64,000 bases of DNA from Chryseotalea sp. WA131a (GTDB taxonomy: Bacteria > Bacteroidota > Bacteroidia > Cytophagales > Cyclobacteriaceae). The stretch is taken from assembly GCA_025370075.1 (NCBI GenBank), contig CP073016.1, forward strand, positions 3,348,001 through 3,412,000. Direction: 5' to 3'. Both the position numbers and the translations under genes were made by a program. Positions within the stretch are counted from its first letter, which is position 1; each line of letters starts with the position of its first letter. The notes under the pieces are model-generated. The model was not told the origin of the DNA, ran no database searches, and saw only the letters and a list, made by a program, of their open reading frames with translations. Of this stretch, positions 1-8,145 are shown in pieces.

Positions 1-2304
1 ACGATTGGACTTTCTATTTGCCTCGCGTTTGCATTGCTGTTGACGGCCTTTGTTGTCAATGAACTTACATTCGATCAATTTCATGTCAACCATGATCGGA
101 TCTATCGGATCAGTACCAAAGTCAACTTTCAAGATCATGTTACTCACTATGCCGTTACGCCATTGCCAACGGGCCAGGCATTGGTGGAAGGCATACCTGA
201 AATAGAAAATTACTTTCGGTTCATGTATCAGGATAAGCCCATCTATCATATTGATGACGCTATTTTTTATGATGAGGTAACGCTGGCAGCGGATAGCAAC
301 TTTTTAAAAATCCTCTCATTTGATTTTGTGCAGGGAACAAGCAGCGCGTTGAACGAACCTGATAAAATTGTATTGACGGAAAAAATGGCTACCAAATTTT
401 TTGGCGATGAAGATGCAGTGGGCAAGTCGATTGAGTTCGGTTGGGGGATTTTACTAGAAGTAGCCGCAGTGATCAAGGACGTGCCTTCCAATTCACATTT
501 GAAATTTGATGCGCTGATTTCATGGGATACATTTGATCGCAACGATGATTGGGGGAACTTAAATGCTTACACTTATATTCTCTTAAAGCCAAACGCAACC
601 ATCGAAATGGTGCAAAACATTATTCCTAATGTACTTGATACATTTGATGAATTAGTGGTGCGTGAATACAAAGCAACCTTTGAGATGATCTTTGAAAAAA
701 TCACGGACATTCATTTTTCACAAAACTTGGATGAAGACATCGCAGAAAAAAGAAACAAGAGCAATCTATTCATACTGATTGCTGTAGTCGTTTTGTTTTT
801 GATAACGGGACTGATCAACTATCTTAACCTTACATTAGCTGAACTTACCACCAACGTAAAAAAAATCGGAATCCTTAGAGTGTATGGTGGAATGGCCAAT
901 GGTCATGGAAAAATCCTGATCTCCGAAACCCTATTTACTATGCTCATCGTCTTGCCATTGTCAATACTACTTAGCTATTTTGGGTTAATCCTTGCCGCTC
1001 ATTTTTTATCCATCCGAATTGATCAGCGAATATTGTTCAGCCCAGGGTTTATCCTAGCAGGGATCAGCTTTCTGTTTTTGCTGTTCGCGTCCACGCGGGT
1101 TAATTCATTGGTGCTTTCAAAGACAAGCCGCGTTATTAATTCATTGAAAGGGAGACTCAGCTCGACACGAAGCGATTTGTCAGCCCGAAAATTCTTGGTG
1201 GCCGCTCAACTTTCATTTTCGATTATCATGATTGCATTGATCATCTTGATTGTAGATCAATTTCATTTTATTCAAGATGCCGATAAAGGTTTTGATGAAA
1301 AAAATATGGTCGTAGTGAAGTTGCGATCGAATGAAGCCTTGCGTGTGGAGGCATTCAGTGAAACACTCAAAAAAGTGAGCGGCATCGCTCAGGTGGAAGG
1401 CGGCTCTTACTACCCCGGTGCGATTGAAACCAAATATGTGTTTCAAGTAGAGACTGACAAGGGCATGGAGCAGCGGTTGGTGCCGATGATGAATTGCAGT
1501 TATGGTTATCTAAATGCCCTCAATATAAAAGTAGTGAAGGGGCGTAGGTTTAACGATGAAAGCGTGGTTGATCGGCATGGGTCGTTTATAATCAATGAAA
1601 CTGCTGCTAAGGAATTTGGTTGGAAAGACGCCATTGGCAAAAAAATCAGCGGGCCTGAGAATTACGTTGATGGCGAAGTAATTGGTGTAGTAAAAGATTT
1701 CAATTTTGCATCGCTCCACAGCAAAATAGAACCAATGATTATCTTCCCTACGGATGAAAATTGGGGAAATCTTTTTGTCTATATCAAAGTAAATCCTCTG
1801 CGGCCACTGGATTTGATTTCAACTATCGAAAAAGAATTTAAAGCACAATGGCCAGAACTTCCGTTTGAATGGGAATACCTTGATTCCAAATACCTGAGTC
1901 TTTACAAAAATGACTACGAGCTAAAAAATATCTTTGAGGTAGGCTTGGTCATTTCCATCTTGATTTCTTGCCTCGGTATCTTCAGCATCTCTGCGCTTTT
2001 GGTCACATTGCGCTCCAAGGAAATGGGCATTCGCAAAATAGTGGGTGCTAATTCGCTGCAATTGTTTCTCCTTCACACGAAAAGCTTTTTGCAATTCTTA
2101 GTCATCTCCATTTTGGTCGCGTGGCCAGTGATCTGGTATCTATCCAACCAATGGCTAGAAAATTTTGCCTACCGAATAGAGTTAAATGTTTGGTATTTTA
2201 TAATCCCTGGATTGATTGCATTGTTCATTACCATTATCACTTCAAGTTATCACGGAATAAAAAATGCCATGGTGAACCCCGTGGATATTTTAAAACATGA
2301 ATAA
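1..2304 (+). CDS. ABC transporter permease, FtsX/MacB type (5' end cut by window)
   Basis: Membrane permease subunit of a MacB/FtsX-type ABC exporter, the family that exports peptides or lipoproteins or transmits signals across the inner membrane. The reading frame is open to base 1 (IGLSICLAFALLLTAFVVNEL), which is the first membrane helix seen in full-length homologues, so the true start lies outside the window; the TTG at 34 is not a credible start. After a large MacB-like periplasmic domain come three helices near residues 255-365 (FtsX domain 1), a helix near 400, a second periplasmic domain, and a terminal FtsX domain with three helices and the typical LRSKEMGIRKIVGA loop. This is the usual double-FtsX layout of about 780-800 residues in Bacteroidota. 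The ATPase partner is not visible. The gene ends 12 bp before the next gene. Confidence 0.9.
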   Translation, partial: TIGLSICLAFALLLTAFVVNELTFDQFHVNHDRIYRISTKVNFQDHVTHYAVTPLPTGQALVEGIPEIENYFRFMYQDKPIYHIDDAIFYDEVTLAADSNFLKILSFDFVQGTSSALNEPDKIVLTEKMATKFFGDEDAVGKSIEFGWGILLEVAAVIKDVPSNSHLKFDALISWDTFDRNDDWGNLNAYTYILLKPNATIEMVQNIIPNVLDTFDELVVREYKATFEMIFEKITDIHFSQNLDEDIAEKRNKSNLFILIAVVVLFLITGLINYLNLTLAELTTNVKKIGILRVYGGMANGHGKILISETLFTMLIVLPLSILLSYFGLILAAHFLSIRIDQRILFSPGFILAGISFLFLLFASTRVNSLVLSKTSRVINSLKGRLSSTRSDLSARKFLVAAQLSFSIIMIALIILIVDQFHFIQDADKGFDEKNMVVVKLRSNEALRVEAFSETLKKVSGIAQVEGGSYYPGAIETKYVFQVETDKGMEQRLVPMMNCSYGYLNALNIKVVKGRRFNDESVVDRHGSFIINETAAKEFGWKDAIGKKISGPENYVDGEVIGVVKDFNFASLHSKIEPMIIFPTDENWGNLFVYIKVNPLRPLDLISTIEKEFKAQWPELPFEWEYLDSKYLSLYKNDYELKNIFEVGLVISILISCLGIFSISALLVTLRSKEMGIRKIVGANSLQLFLLHTKSFLQFLVISILVAWPVIWYLSNQWLENFAYRIELNVWYFIIPGLIALFITIITSSYHGIKNAMVNPVDILKHE

Positions 2305-2316
2305 ATTAATAAGTAC

Positions 2317-3549
2317 ATGAAAACTTTACCAATTGTTTTGACACTAGTCGCGTTCCTACTGACTGGCGCATTCGATGTTTTATCTCAAGAAACCATCGTC
2401 CGCGGAAAAGTCATCGACTCAAAAACACAGCAGCCACTAGTAAACGCTAACATTGGATTGAAAGGCCGACCTTACAACACGGCATCGGATATCGAAGGGA
2501 ATTTTAAGTTTCTGCTTCCAGAGAAAACAGAAACCGATACGTTTTTCATCTCTTACATCGGCTACAAAACCTTTGTAGATCGACTTTCCAATCTTAGGCG
2601 GGCAAATAAAACCTATTTGCTAGAGGAGTCTTCTACGCTACTAGATGAAGTAACTATCCTTGAAAAGAAGTTGTACCGATTCGAGATCAAGAAACTAGAG
2701 GCAGCCATGAAGTTAGTAAAGGGAAATCTATACGCTTGCCAAACGGAAGTAACGAATAAAGAGTACAACCAATTCTTAAGTTACTTGCTTCGATCCAATC
2801 AAATGGCTTTGTACAAAAAATACAAGCCCGATATTTCGCAGCATGAAGGCTCGCTACTTATCTTTTTCAAAGGCTATCATTTGCAACAACTCGAATCAAA
2901 AGAAAACAAGTACCATAAAAGCTATAATGACTATCCAATCGTGAACATCTCGCACGAAGCAGCAATCGCCTACTGCGAATGGTTCACTGATTTGTACAAT
3001 AGCACCAAGGGAAAAAAGAAGTTTAAGAAAGTCAATTTCAGGCTTCCGAAGTTGAAGGAATGGCAGATTGCCGCGTTGGGTTATAAAAAATTTCAATCAT
3101 GGGAGTTGGATGAGAATGAAGTGGATGTGGGCATTCCGAAAAATCTGGGTGAGGAAGTGGCCGTGAAGAAAAGAATGATACCTGTAAAAGGAAGTGATAT
3201 ACTTTATCCCTGGTATGGGGTTTACGAGTATCGCAACAAAGCACAGAACAATAGAAATTGTTGGCTTGGCAATTTTAAGATACCATCTGGAGCTCCACTC
3301 TGCCAAGCCTTACCTGCGGCTGGTGATGGTTATGCGATTACTGGTAAGACAGGATCCTATTTCCCGAATGGCATGGGGTTTTTTGACGTGGTTGGCAATG
3401 TGGCAGAAATGATTGATGAAAAGGGAAAGGCTTATGGAGGAAGCTGGAATCATTTTCCCAACGAATCAACCATAAGAAGCGTAGATGATTACAAAGGGCA
3501 AAGCGGTGCAGTTGGGTTCAGGGTTTTTATGGAGGTGATTGAGAAATAG
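2317..3549 (+). CDS. Secreted protein: carboxypeptidase-regulatory-like domain plus FGE/SUMF1-like domain
   Basis: Exported protein (hydrophobic signal to about residue 24, ending FDVLSQ) of 410 residues. Residues about 27-110 form a CarboxypepD_reg-like beta-sandwich (VRGKVIDSKTQQPLVNANI, then FFISYIGYKTFVDRLSNL). Residues about 130-405 are a formylglycine-generating-enzyme-like fold with its landmarks: CQTEVTNKEYNQFL, YPIVNISHEAAIAYCEWF, FRLPKLKEWQIAA, GFFDVVGNVAEMI, YGGSWNH, VGFRVFME. The two cysteines that catalyse formylglycine formation in true FGE lie between the last two motifs; none is present here, so a non-catalytic, binding or structural role (as in GldJ/GldK-type relatives) is more likely than sulfatase maturation. 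It is the first of three tandem genes sharing the N-terminal module. Function is not known. Confidence 0.8.
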   Translation: MKTLPIVLTLVAFLLTGAFDVLSQETIVRGKVIDSKTQQPLVNANIGLKGRPYNTASDIEGNFKFLLPEKTETDTFFISYIGYKTFVDRLSNLRRANKTYLLEESSTLLDEVTILEKKLYRFEIKKLEAAMKLVKGNLYACQTEVTNKEYNQFLSYLLRSNQMALYKKYKPDISQHEGSLLIFFKGYHLQQLESKENKYHKSYNDYPIVNISHEAAIAYCEWFTDLYNSTKGKKKFKKVNFRLPKLKEWQIAALGYKKFQSWELDENEVDVGIPKNLGEEVAVKKRMIPVKGSDILYPWYGVYEYRNKAQNNRNCWLGNFKIPSGAPLCQALPAAGDGYAITGKTGSYFPNGMGFFDVVGNVAEMIDEKGKAYGGSWNHFPNESTIRSVDDYKGQSGAVGFRVFMEVIEK

Positions 3550-3575
3550 TGTTCCTAAAAATTCATACAAATTTT

Positions 3576-4838
3576 ATGAAAAGATCAATTTCAGTAATTG
3601 CCTTATTGTTTATCGCAATAAATCTTTTTGGCCAAGAGGATTATTTCTTATTCAAAGGCGAGCTGCGGAATTCTAAATCCAATGAAGTGATTCCTTGGGC
3701 TTCCATCTTCATCAAAGGAACAGCCATGGGTGTGGCATCCAACGAAAGTGGACAATTTGAATTTTCACTTGCCAAAAAATACGCTAACGACTCACTTTTG
3801 ATAAGTGCTTTAGGCTATCAATCAGTTGGTTTTGTTATTGACGATTTGCGAAAGCAAACATACCATACGATGAAACTTACGGAGCGAATCTACCAACTGA
3901 AAGAATTAACAATAGTGGGCCCTAATCCTACAGACCTTGTAAAGAAGGCACTTGACAAGTGGAACAAAAACTTTCATGTGTCAAATTACGAGTTCGACAG
4001 CTTCTATCGACAAACTCAAAAAGAGGATGGAAAATATGCTAAGCTTTGGGAGTGTTGTTTGCGTGGACTGGATCATGGCTACAATAGTTCCAAACGTGGT
4101 TCGGTTGATATCGAGTATTTGCAGATCAGAAAAAGTAACGATTACAGAGATAGCCGAACCCAATGGCTAATTGGTTTTTTTAAACCTCAATTCATTTTTA
4201 CAGGAGAAAATCATTCGCGCAACAAAGACTTGTTGATTAAGAATTTCTCAAAATCGATTTATACGTATGAGTTGGATTCCATTCTTTATTTGGATAACCA
4301 AGCCGTCTATGTCGTTGATGCACGTGTCAAGGATTCAATTAAGGAATTTCTTTTCGATATTCGCTTTTACATAAGAGAGAAAGATTTCGCTTTTGTTCAA
4401 ATGGATTTTAGCGGAAAGAGTAAAATTCAGTACGGTAAACCTACAGGGATCCCCGGAAAATTAAAGATCAAAATGACGGATTACGTATGCCGGTTTGTTT
4501 TCAAAGAATTTGAAGGCAAAATGTTTATGTATTATCTCAACGTGAATGCTGCTTTCAATTGGACAGATCCGGAAGGGAAAAAAATTTATCAAGAGGAAAA
4601 CTCAGAAGCAATCATTCAAAACATTCGCCTTCTTGCACAAAAGGAAAAATCAAAAGTAAAATCAAATTTCAGCAATCTCAATTATGGGATTCCGCACAGT
4701 AGCTATGATTCTGAGTTTTGGAAAAAATATGAAATGGCTAGGCAAATTCCTTATGCCAATGGCGTGGTCAAAGATTTGCACAAAGATATTTCCATAGAAG
4801 AACAGTTTGCTAAAAATGGCCCTAAGCCAACTAAGTAA
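3576..4838 (+). CDS. Secreted carboxypeptidase-regulatory-like domain protein
   Basis: Exported protein of about 420 residues. The ATG at 3576 (MKRSISVIALLFIAINLFGQ) gives a clean signal peptide; the GTG at 3549 adds nine non-signal residues and overlaps the previous stop, so I prefer the ATG. An N-terminal beta-sandwich (FKGELRNSKSNEVIPWASIF through LLISALGYQSV) is followed by a conserved region of unknown function that begins with a paired motif also seen in the next gene and in the M1 peptidase at 23.2-26.0 kb: VKKAL...NY.FDSFYRQ, and near the end YDSEFWKKYEMARQIP. The enzyme activity, if any, is unknown. It is followed by the next paralogue with a one-base stop/start overlap, which indicates co-transcription and probably tandem duplication. 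Confidence 0.8.
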   Translation: MKRSISVIALLFIAINLFGQEDYFLFKGELRNSKSNEVIPWASIFIKGTAMGVASNESGQFEFSLAKKYANDSLLISALGYQSVGFVIDDLRKQTYHTMKLTERIYQLKELTIVGPNPTDLVKKALDKWNKNFHVSNYEFDSFYRQTQKEDGKYAKLWECCLRGLDHGYNSSKRGSVDIEYLQIRKSNDYRDSRTQWLIGFFKPQFIFTGENHSRNKDLLIKNFSKSIYTYELDSILYLDNQAVYVVDARVKDSIKEFLFDIRFYIREKDFAFVQMDFSGKSKIQYGKPTGIPGKLKIKMTDYVCRFVFKEFEGKMFMYYLNVNAAFNWTDPEGKKIYQEENSEAIIQNIRLLAQKEKSKVKSNFSNLNYGIPHSSYDSEFWKKYEMARQIPYANGVVKDLHKDISIEEQFAKNGPKPTK

Positions 4839-6088
4839 TGAGATTCGTCATGAAACTATTTTCGATAATTGGCTTTATGTCTATTGCTTTCCCCACTAAC
4901 TGCCAGGATAGTTCATTAAAGGGAAGAGTACTCGATCAAAAATCAAAAGAACCACTCCCCTACGCCAACATCAGCATCCAAAATTCTTCTTTGGGCACGG
5001 TGTCAAATGAACTGGGAGAATTTATATTTTTTGTGCCGACCAATTTGGCCAATGATACGTTGATTGTTTCCTACATCGGCTATAAGACTTTCAAAGATAA
5101 AATTTCCAATCTTCAACAAATAACAATTTTTACCCTTGAGGAATCGCCCATCTTGTTAAATGAGATTACGGTATCAAGCGAAGGTGCAAGAAAACTAGTA
5201 GAAGAGGCATTGAAGGCAATTCCACTTGTGTATCCTACGATGCCTTACTTGATGGAAGGCTTTCACCGAAGTTGGGAGAAAATAGATTTCACAGATAGCA
5301 TCCGTTACCCAGGAACGCTCATCGAAGCGGCCGTAACGATTTACGATCCTGGTTATGGGCAAAAGAAAGTAGGAAAAGCAAAAGAGGAAACATACATTAA
5401 CGAAATAAGGAGAAGCGAAATAATGGATGGCTGGAATTATGGTCGCGGGAATGGCTTGAGTGATTTGTTGGCAAAAAATCTAGTGAAACATAACCACGCG
5501 TCCCCATTCATTTTTCTGAAAAGTTTTTTGGATATGCCCAATACTCTTATTTACGAATGGGAAGGCTCTACCGCACTCAACGGTGAAAATTTATCGATTG
5601 TAAAAATAGAAGCCACTAACAAAATGAAATTTCCAGCGTTTTACAAAGTTTACATCAGCGAATTGGATCATGCCATCTTACGATATGAGTTGTACGGAAT
5701 CAAAAAAGAAATTGATTATTCCTTAGGTGAATGGTATACTGAAAGTTTGATCGAGACATACATTTTTAAGCGCTATCAAGGTGCACCCTGTCTCAGTTAC
5801 GCCAAAATAAAATACACAATCAAAAATTTAGATACGACCAAAAAGAAAGTAATTCGAACTGAAGATTATTTTCGAGAAGTTTTGGTCAACAACGTAATCA
5901 CAACAAACGTAGATGAAAAACGGAAGTCGTTGATTTCCAAAAAGTCCAAAGATGTTTCGTTGGCGCTGCAAGCGAAAGGATACAATGCAGCGTTCTGGGA
6001 AAATTATAATGTGATTAAAGAAAACCCGCTCGATAAAGAGATAATCCAATACTTTGACCAAAAGGTCAATAGCAAAAGGAAAAAATAG
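4838..6088 (+). CDS. Secreted carboxypeptidase-regulatory-like domain protein (paralogue)
   Basis: Third member of the tandem set, 416 residues. The start ATG shares its first A with the preceding TAA; a second ATG four codons on (MKLFSIIGFMSIAFPTNCQ) fits the signal peptide equally well. The N-terminal sandwich (LKGRVLDQKSKEPLPYANI, LIVSYIGYKTFKDKISNL) closely resembles that of the FGE-like protein two genes upstream, while the remainder (VEEALKAIPLVYP...MEGFHRSW, ending NAAFWENYNVIKENPLDKE) matches the layout of the middle gene and of the N-terminal half of the M1 peptidase further right. Probably periplasmic or outer-membrane associated. No catalytic motif recognised; function unknown. Confidence 0.8.
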   Translation: MRFVMKLFSIIGFMSIAFPTNCQDSSLKGRVLDQKSKEPLPYANISIQNSSLGTVSNELGEFIFFVPTNLANDTLIVSYIGYKTFKDKISNLQQITIFTLEESPILLNEITVSSEGARKLVEEALKAIPLVYPTMPYLMEGFHRSWEKIDFTDSIRYPGTLIEAAVTIYDPGYGQKKVGKAKEETYINEIRRSEIMDGWNYGRGNGLSDLLAKNLVKHNHASPFIFLKSFLDMPNTLIYEWEGSTALNGENLSIVKIEATNKMKFPAFYKVYISELDHAILRYELYGIKKEIDYSLGEWYTESLIETYIFKRYQGAPCLSYAKIKYTIKNLDTTKKKVIRTEDYFREVLVNNVITTNVDEKRKSLISKKSKDVSLALQAKGYNAAFWENYNVIKENPLDKEIIQYFDQKVNSKRKK

Positions 6089-6216
6089 AAACTCGGATTT
6101 GAAATGCCTAAATCCTTGCTCATCCGTGCATCCGTGGCTCAATGCTCTCTATATAATTCTATTTTGTATTCCCCTCGCCAATTTTTATTTTTATCGAAAC
6201 CTAAATTCAATCCATC

Positions 6217-7515
6217 ATGCGTCAACTTCTATTGCCTGTTCTCTATCTGATTTGTATTCAAGCCTTTTCGCAAGCCAATCCAAAACTATTAACCAAGCTC
6301 GACCAGCAAGCAAAGGAAATGGAAGCCAAAGTGATAGAATGGCGCAGGCATTTTCATCAAAATCCAGAGCTCTCCAATCGCGAGTTTAAGACGGGGGCAA
6401 AGATTGCAGAACATTTAAAGTCGTTGGGGCTAGAAGTAAAATACCCCGTGGCCAAAACAGGAGCGGTGGGAATTTTACGAACGGGTAAACCAGGACCAGT
6501 ATTGGCGCTGCGTGCCGATATTGATGGACTACCCGTTGTTGAACGAAATTCTTTGCCTTTTGCCTCCAATGCAAAAGGAGAATACCAGGGCCAAGAAGTG
6601 GGCGTGATGCACGCGTGTGGGCACGATACACACATCGCTATTTTGATGGGCGCGGCCGAAATTTTGGTGAAAAACAAAAGTGATTTGAAAGGAACGATTG
6701 TGTTTCTGTTTCAACCAGCTGAAGAAGGTGCGCCCACAGGTGAAGAAGGCGGTGCGGCATTGATGGTAAAAGAAGGCGTACTTGACAATCCAAAAGTAGA
6801 TGCTGTCATTGGTTTGCACATTAATTCATTGACACCCGTTGGCACGATAACCTATCGCCCCGAAGGTGAGATGGCAGCGGTAGATGTTTTAGATATAAAA
6901 GTAACGGGCCGCCAAACACACGGAGCCGCCCCGTGGAATGGTGCTGACCCCATCGTAGCTTCTGCACAAATTATCACTGCATTGCAAACCATTGTCAGTC
7001 GCAATTTAGAGTTGACCAATGCCGCGGCCGTTGTCACCATTGGCAAAATCACCGGTGGTGTGCGCAGCAACATCATCCCGGAAACGGTAGAAATGCAAGG
7101 CACCATCCGCACACTGGATAGCAAAATGCAAGAGCTCGTTCATGCCAAAATCAAACAGATAGCAGAGAACATCGCCACAGGGATGGGCGTAAAAGCAGAC
7201 GTGCAAATCACCAAGTTGTACCCCGTTACCTACAACGACCCAAACCTCACGGCCTGGGCAGCGCCCTTTATTGAACGAGTAACGGGCAAAGAAAAAGCGA
7301 AAGTAATCCCCGCTGTAACGGGTGCAGAAGACTTTTCGTTTTATGCTCAAAAAGTGCCAGGCTTCTTCTTCTTTGTGGGTGGCATGCCATTGAATGCAGA
7401 CCCGAACAAAACATCCGCACACCACACACCTGATTTTTACATTGACGAAAGCGGGATGTTAACGGGCTTGAAAGCAATGTTGAATTTGACTGTAGAGTAT
7501 TTGAATAAAAAGTAA
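6217..7515 (+). CDS. Secreted M20D-family amidohydrolase
   Basis: Metal-dependent amidohydrolase of the M20D group (HipO / N-acyl-amino-acid or indole-acetyl-amino-acid hydrolase type), which splits an amide bond of an N-acylated amino acid. Residues 1-19 (MRQLLLPVLYLICIQAFSQ) are a signal peptide, so it works outside the cytoplasm. Visible landmarks: WRRHFHQNPELSNREFKT near the N-terminus, LALRADIDGLPV, the metal site HACGHDTH at residues 132-139, FQPAEEGAPTGEEGGA around 165-180, the lid/dimerisation domain (GRQTHGAAPWNGADPI), and the C-terminal GAEDFSFYAQKVPGFFFFVGG. Length (432) is normal for the family. The exact substrate cannot be read from sequence. It is followed after one base by a small membrane protein gene. 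Confidence 0.92.
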   Translation: MRQLLLPVLYLICIQAFSQANPKLLTKLDQQAKEMEAKVIEWRRHFHQNPELSNREFKTGAKIAEHLKSLGLEVKYPVAKTGAVGILRTGKPGPVLALRADIDGLPVVERNSLPFASNAKGEYQGQEVGVMHACGHDTHIAILMGAAEILVKNKSDLKGTIVFLFQPAEEGAPTGEEGGAALMVKEGVLDNPKVDAVIGLHINSLTPVGTITYRPEGEMAAVDVLDIKVTGRQTHGAAPWNGADPIVASAQIITALQTIVSRNLELTNAAAVVTIGKITGGVRSNIIPETVEMQGTIRTLDSKMQELVHAKIKQIAENIATGMGVKADVQITKLYPVTYNDPNLTAWAAPFIERVTGKEKAKVIPAVTGAEDFSFYAQKVPGFFFFVGGMPLNADPNKTSAHHTPDFYIDESGMLTGLKAMLNLTVEYLNKK

Positions 7516-7516
7516 T

Positions 7517-8017
7517 ATGGCAAAAGTATCACCATTTGCAACTAAACTTTATAAGTTACTTGAACTAGCCGAGAAGATTTTTTTAGCAATTGCTGTACTG
7601 GCTTTGGTTCTTAAAAGGCTTGATGTACAATCAAATGAACTTTTGATTTTAGCCTTAGGTGGATTATCGACTGTTTATTTTTTAATGGCCCAAAGGCCTG
7701 CATTAGAAATTGGAAATACTGAAAGCGAGGATAGCGCTAAGCTTGGTTTTTTTGATTTACTAGTAACTACCATCGCCCCCAAAGTCGGTTGGATAAGCTG
7801 CTCGGTAGCAGTTGTGGGTATTTTGTTTTGGTATCAGAAATGGGAAGGTTTCAAAGAGATGTTATTGTTAGGTGGTAGCACTTTGTTTGTTGTGAGTCTA
7901 CTGGTGAGTTATGCTGTTATCAATGGTAACAAGGCGCTTATCGTTTTACTGATGCGCACGGTGTCGTTATGCTTGATTTGTGCATCACTGCTTTCAAAGG
8001 TTGGATTTTTTGGTTGA
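7517..8017 (+). CDS. Hypothetical integral membrane protein
   Basis: A 166-residue protein with about five hydrophobic segments (for example IFLAIAVLALVL, LLILALGGLSTVYFL, VGWISCSVAVVGILFWY, TLFVVSLLVSYAVI, ALIVLLMRTVSLCLICASLL). I do not recognise the family. The ATG follows the amidohydrolase stop by a single base, so the two are translationally linked, but this may be only operon packing. Similar small multi-helix proteins occur scattered in Bacteroidota. No catalytic motif is visible. Confidence 0.7.
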   Translation: MAKVSPFATKLYKLLELAEKIFLAIAVLALVLKRLDVQSNELLILALGGLSTVYFLMAQRPALEIGNTESEDSAKLGFFDLLVTTIAPKVGWISCSVAVVGILFWYQKWEGFKEMLLLGGSTLFVVSLLVSYAVINGNKALIVLLMRTVSLCLICASLLSKVGFFG

Positions 8018-8145
8018 TGTTAGAGTACCGGCTGGCAAGGGTTGAAAAAATGTCTTTCATTGAAACGGACTTGTCTTTGTTACTCTCCTGGCCTCTCCCT
8101 ACCTTAGCTAAAACTATCTCTCTATAGATTTCGTTTAGCAAGGGT

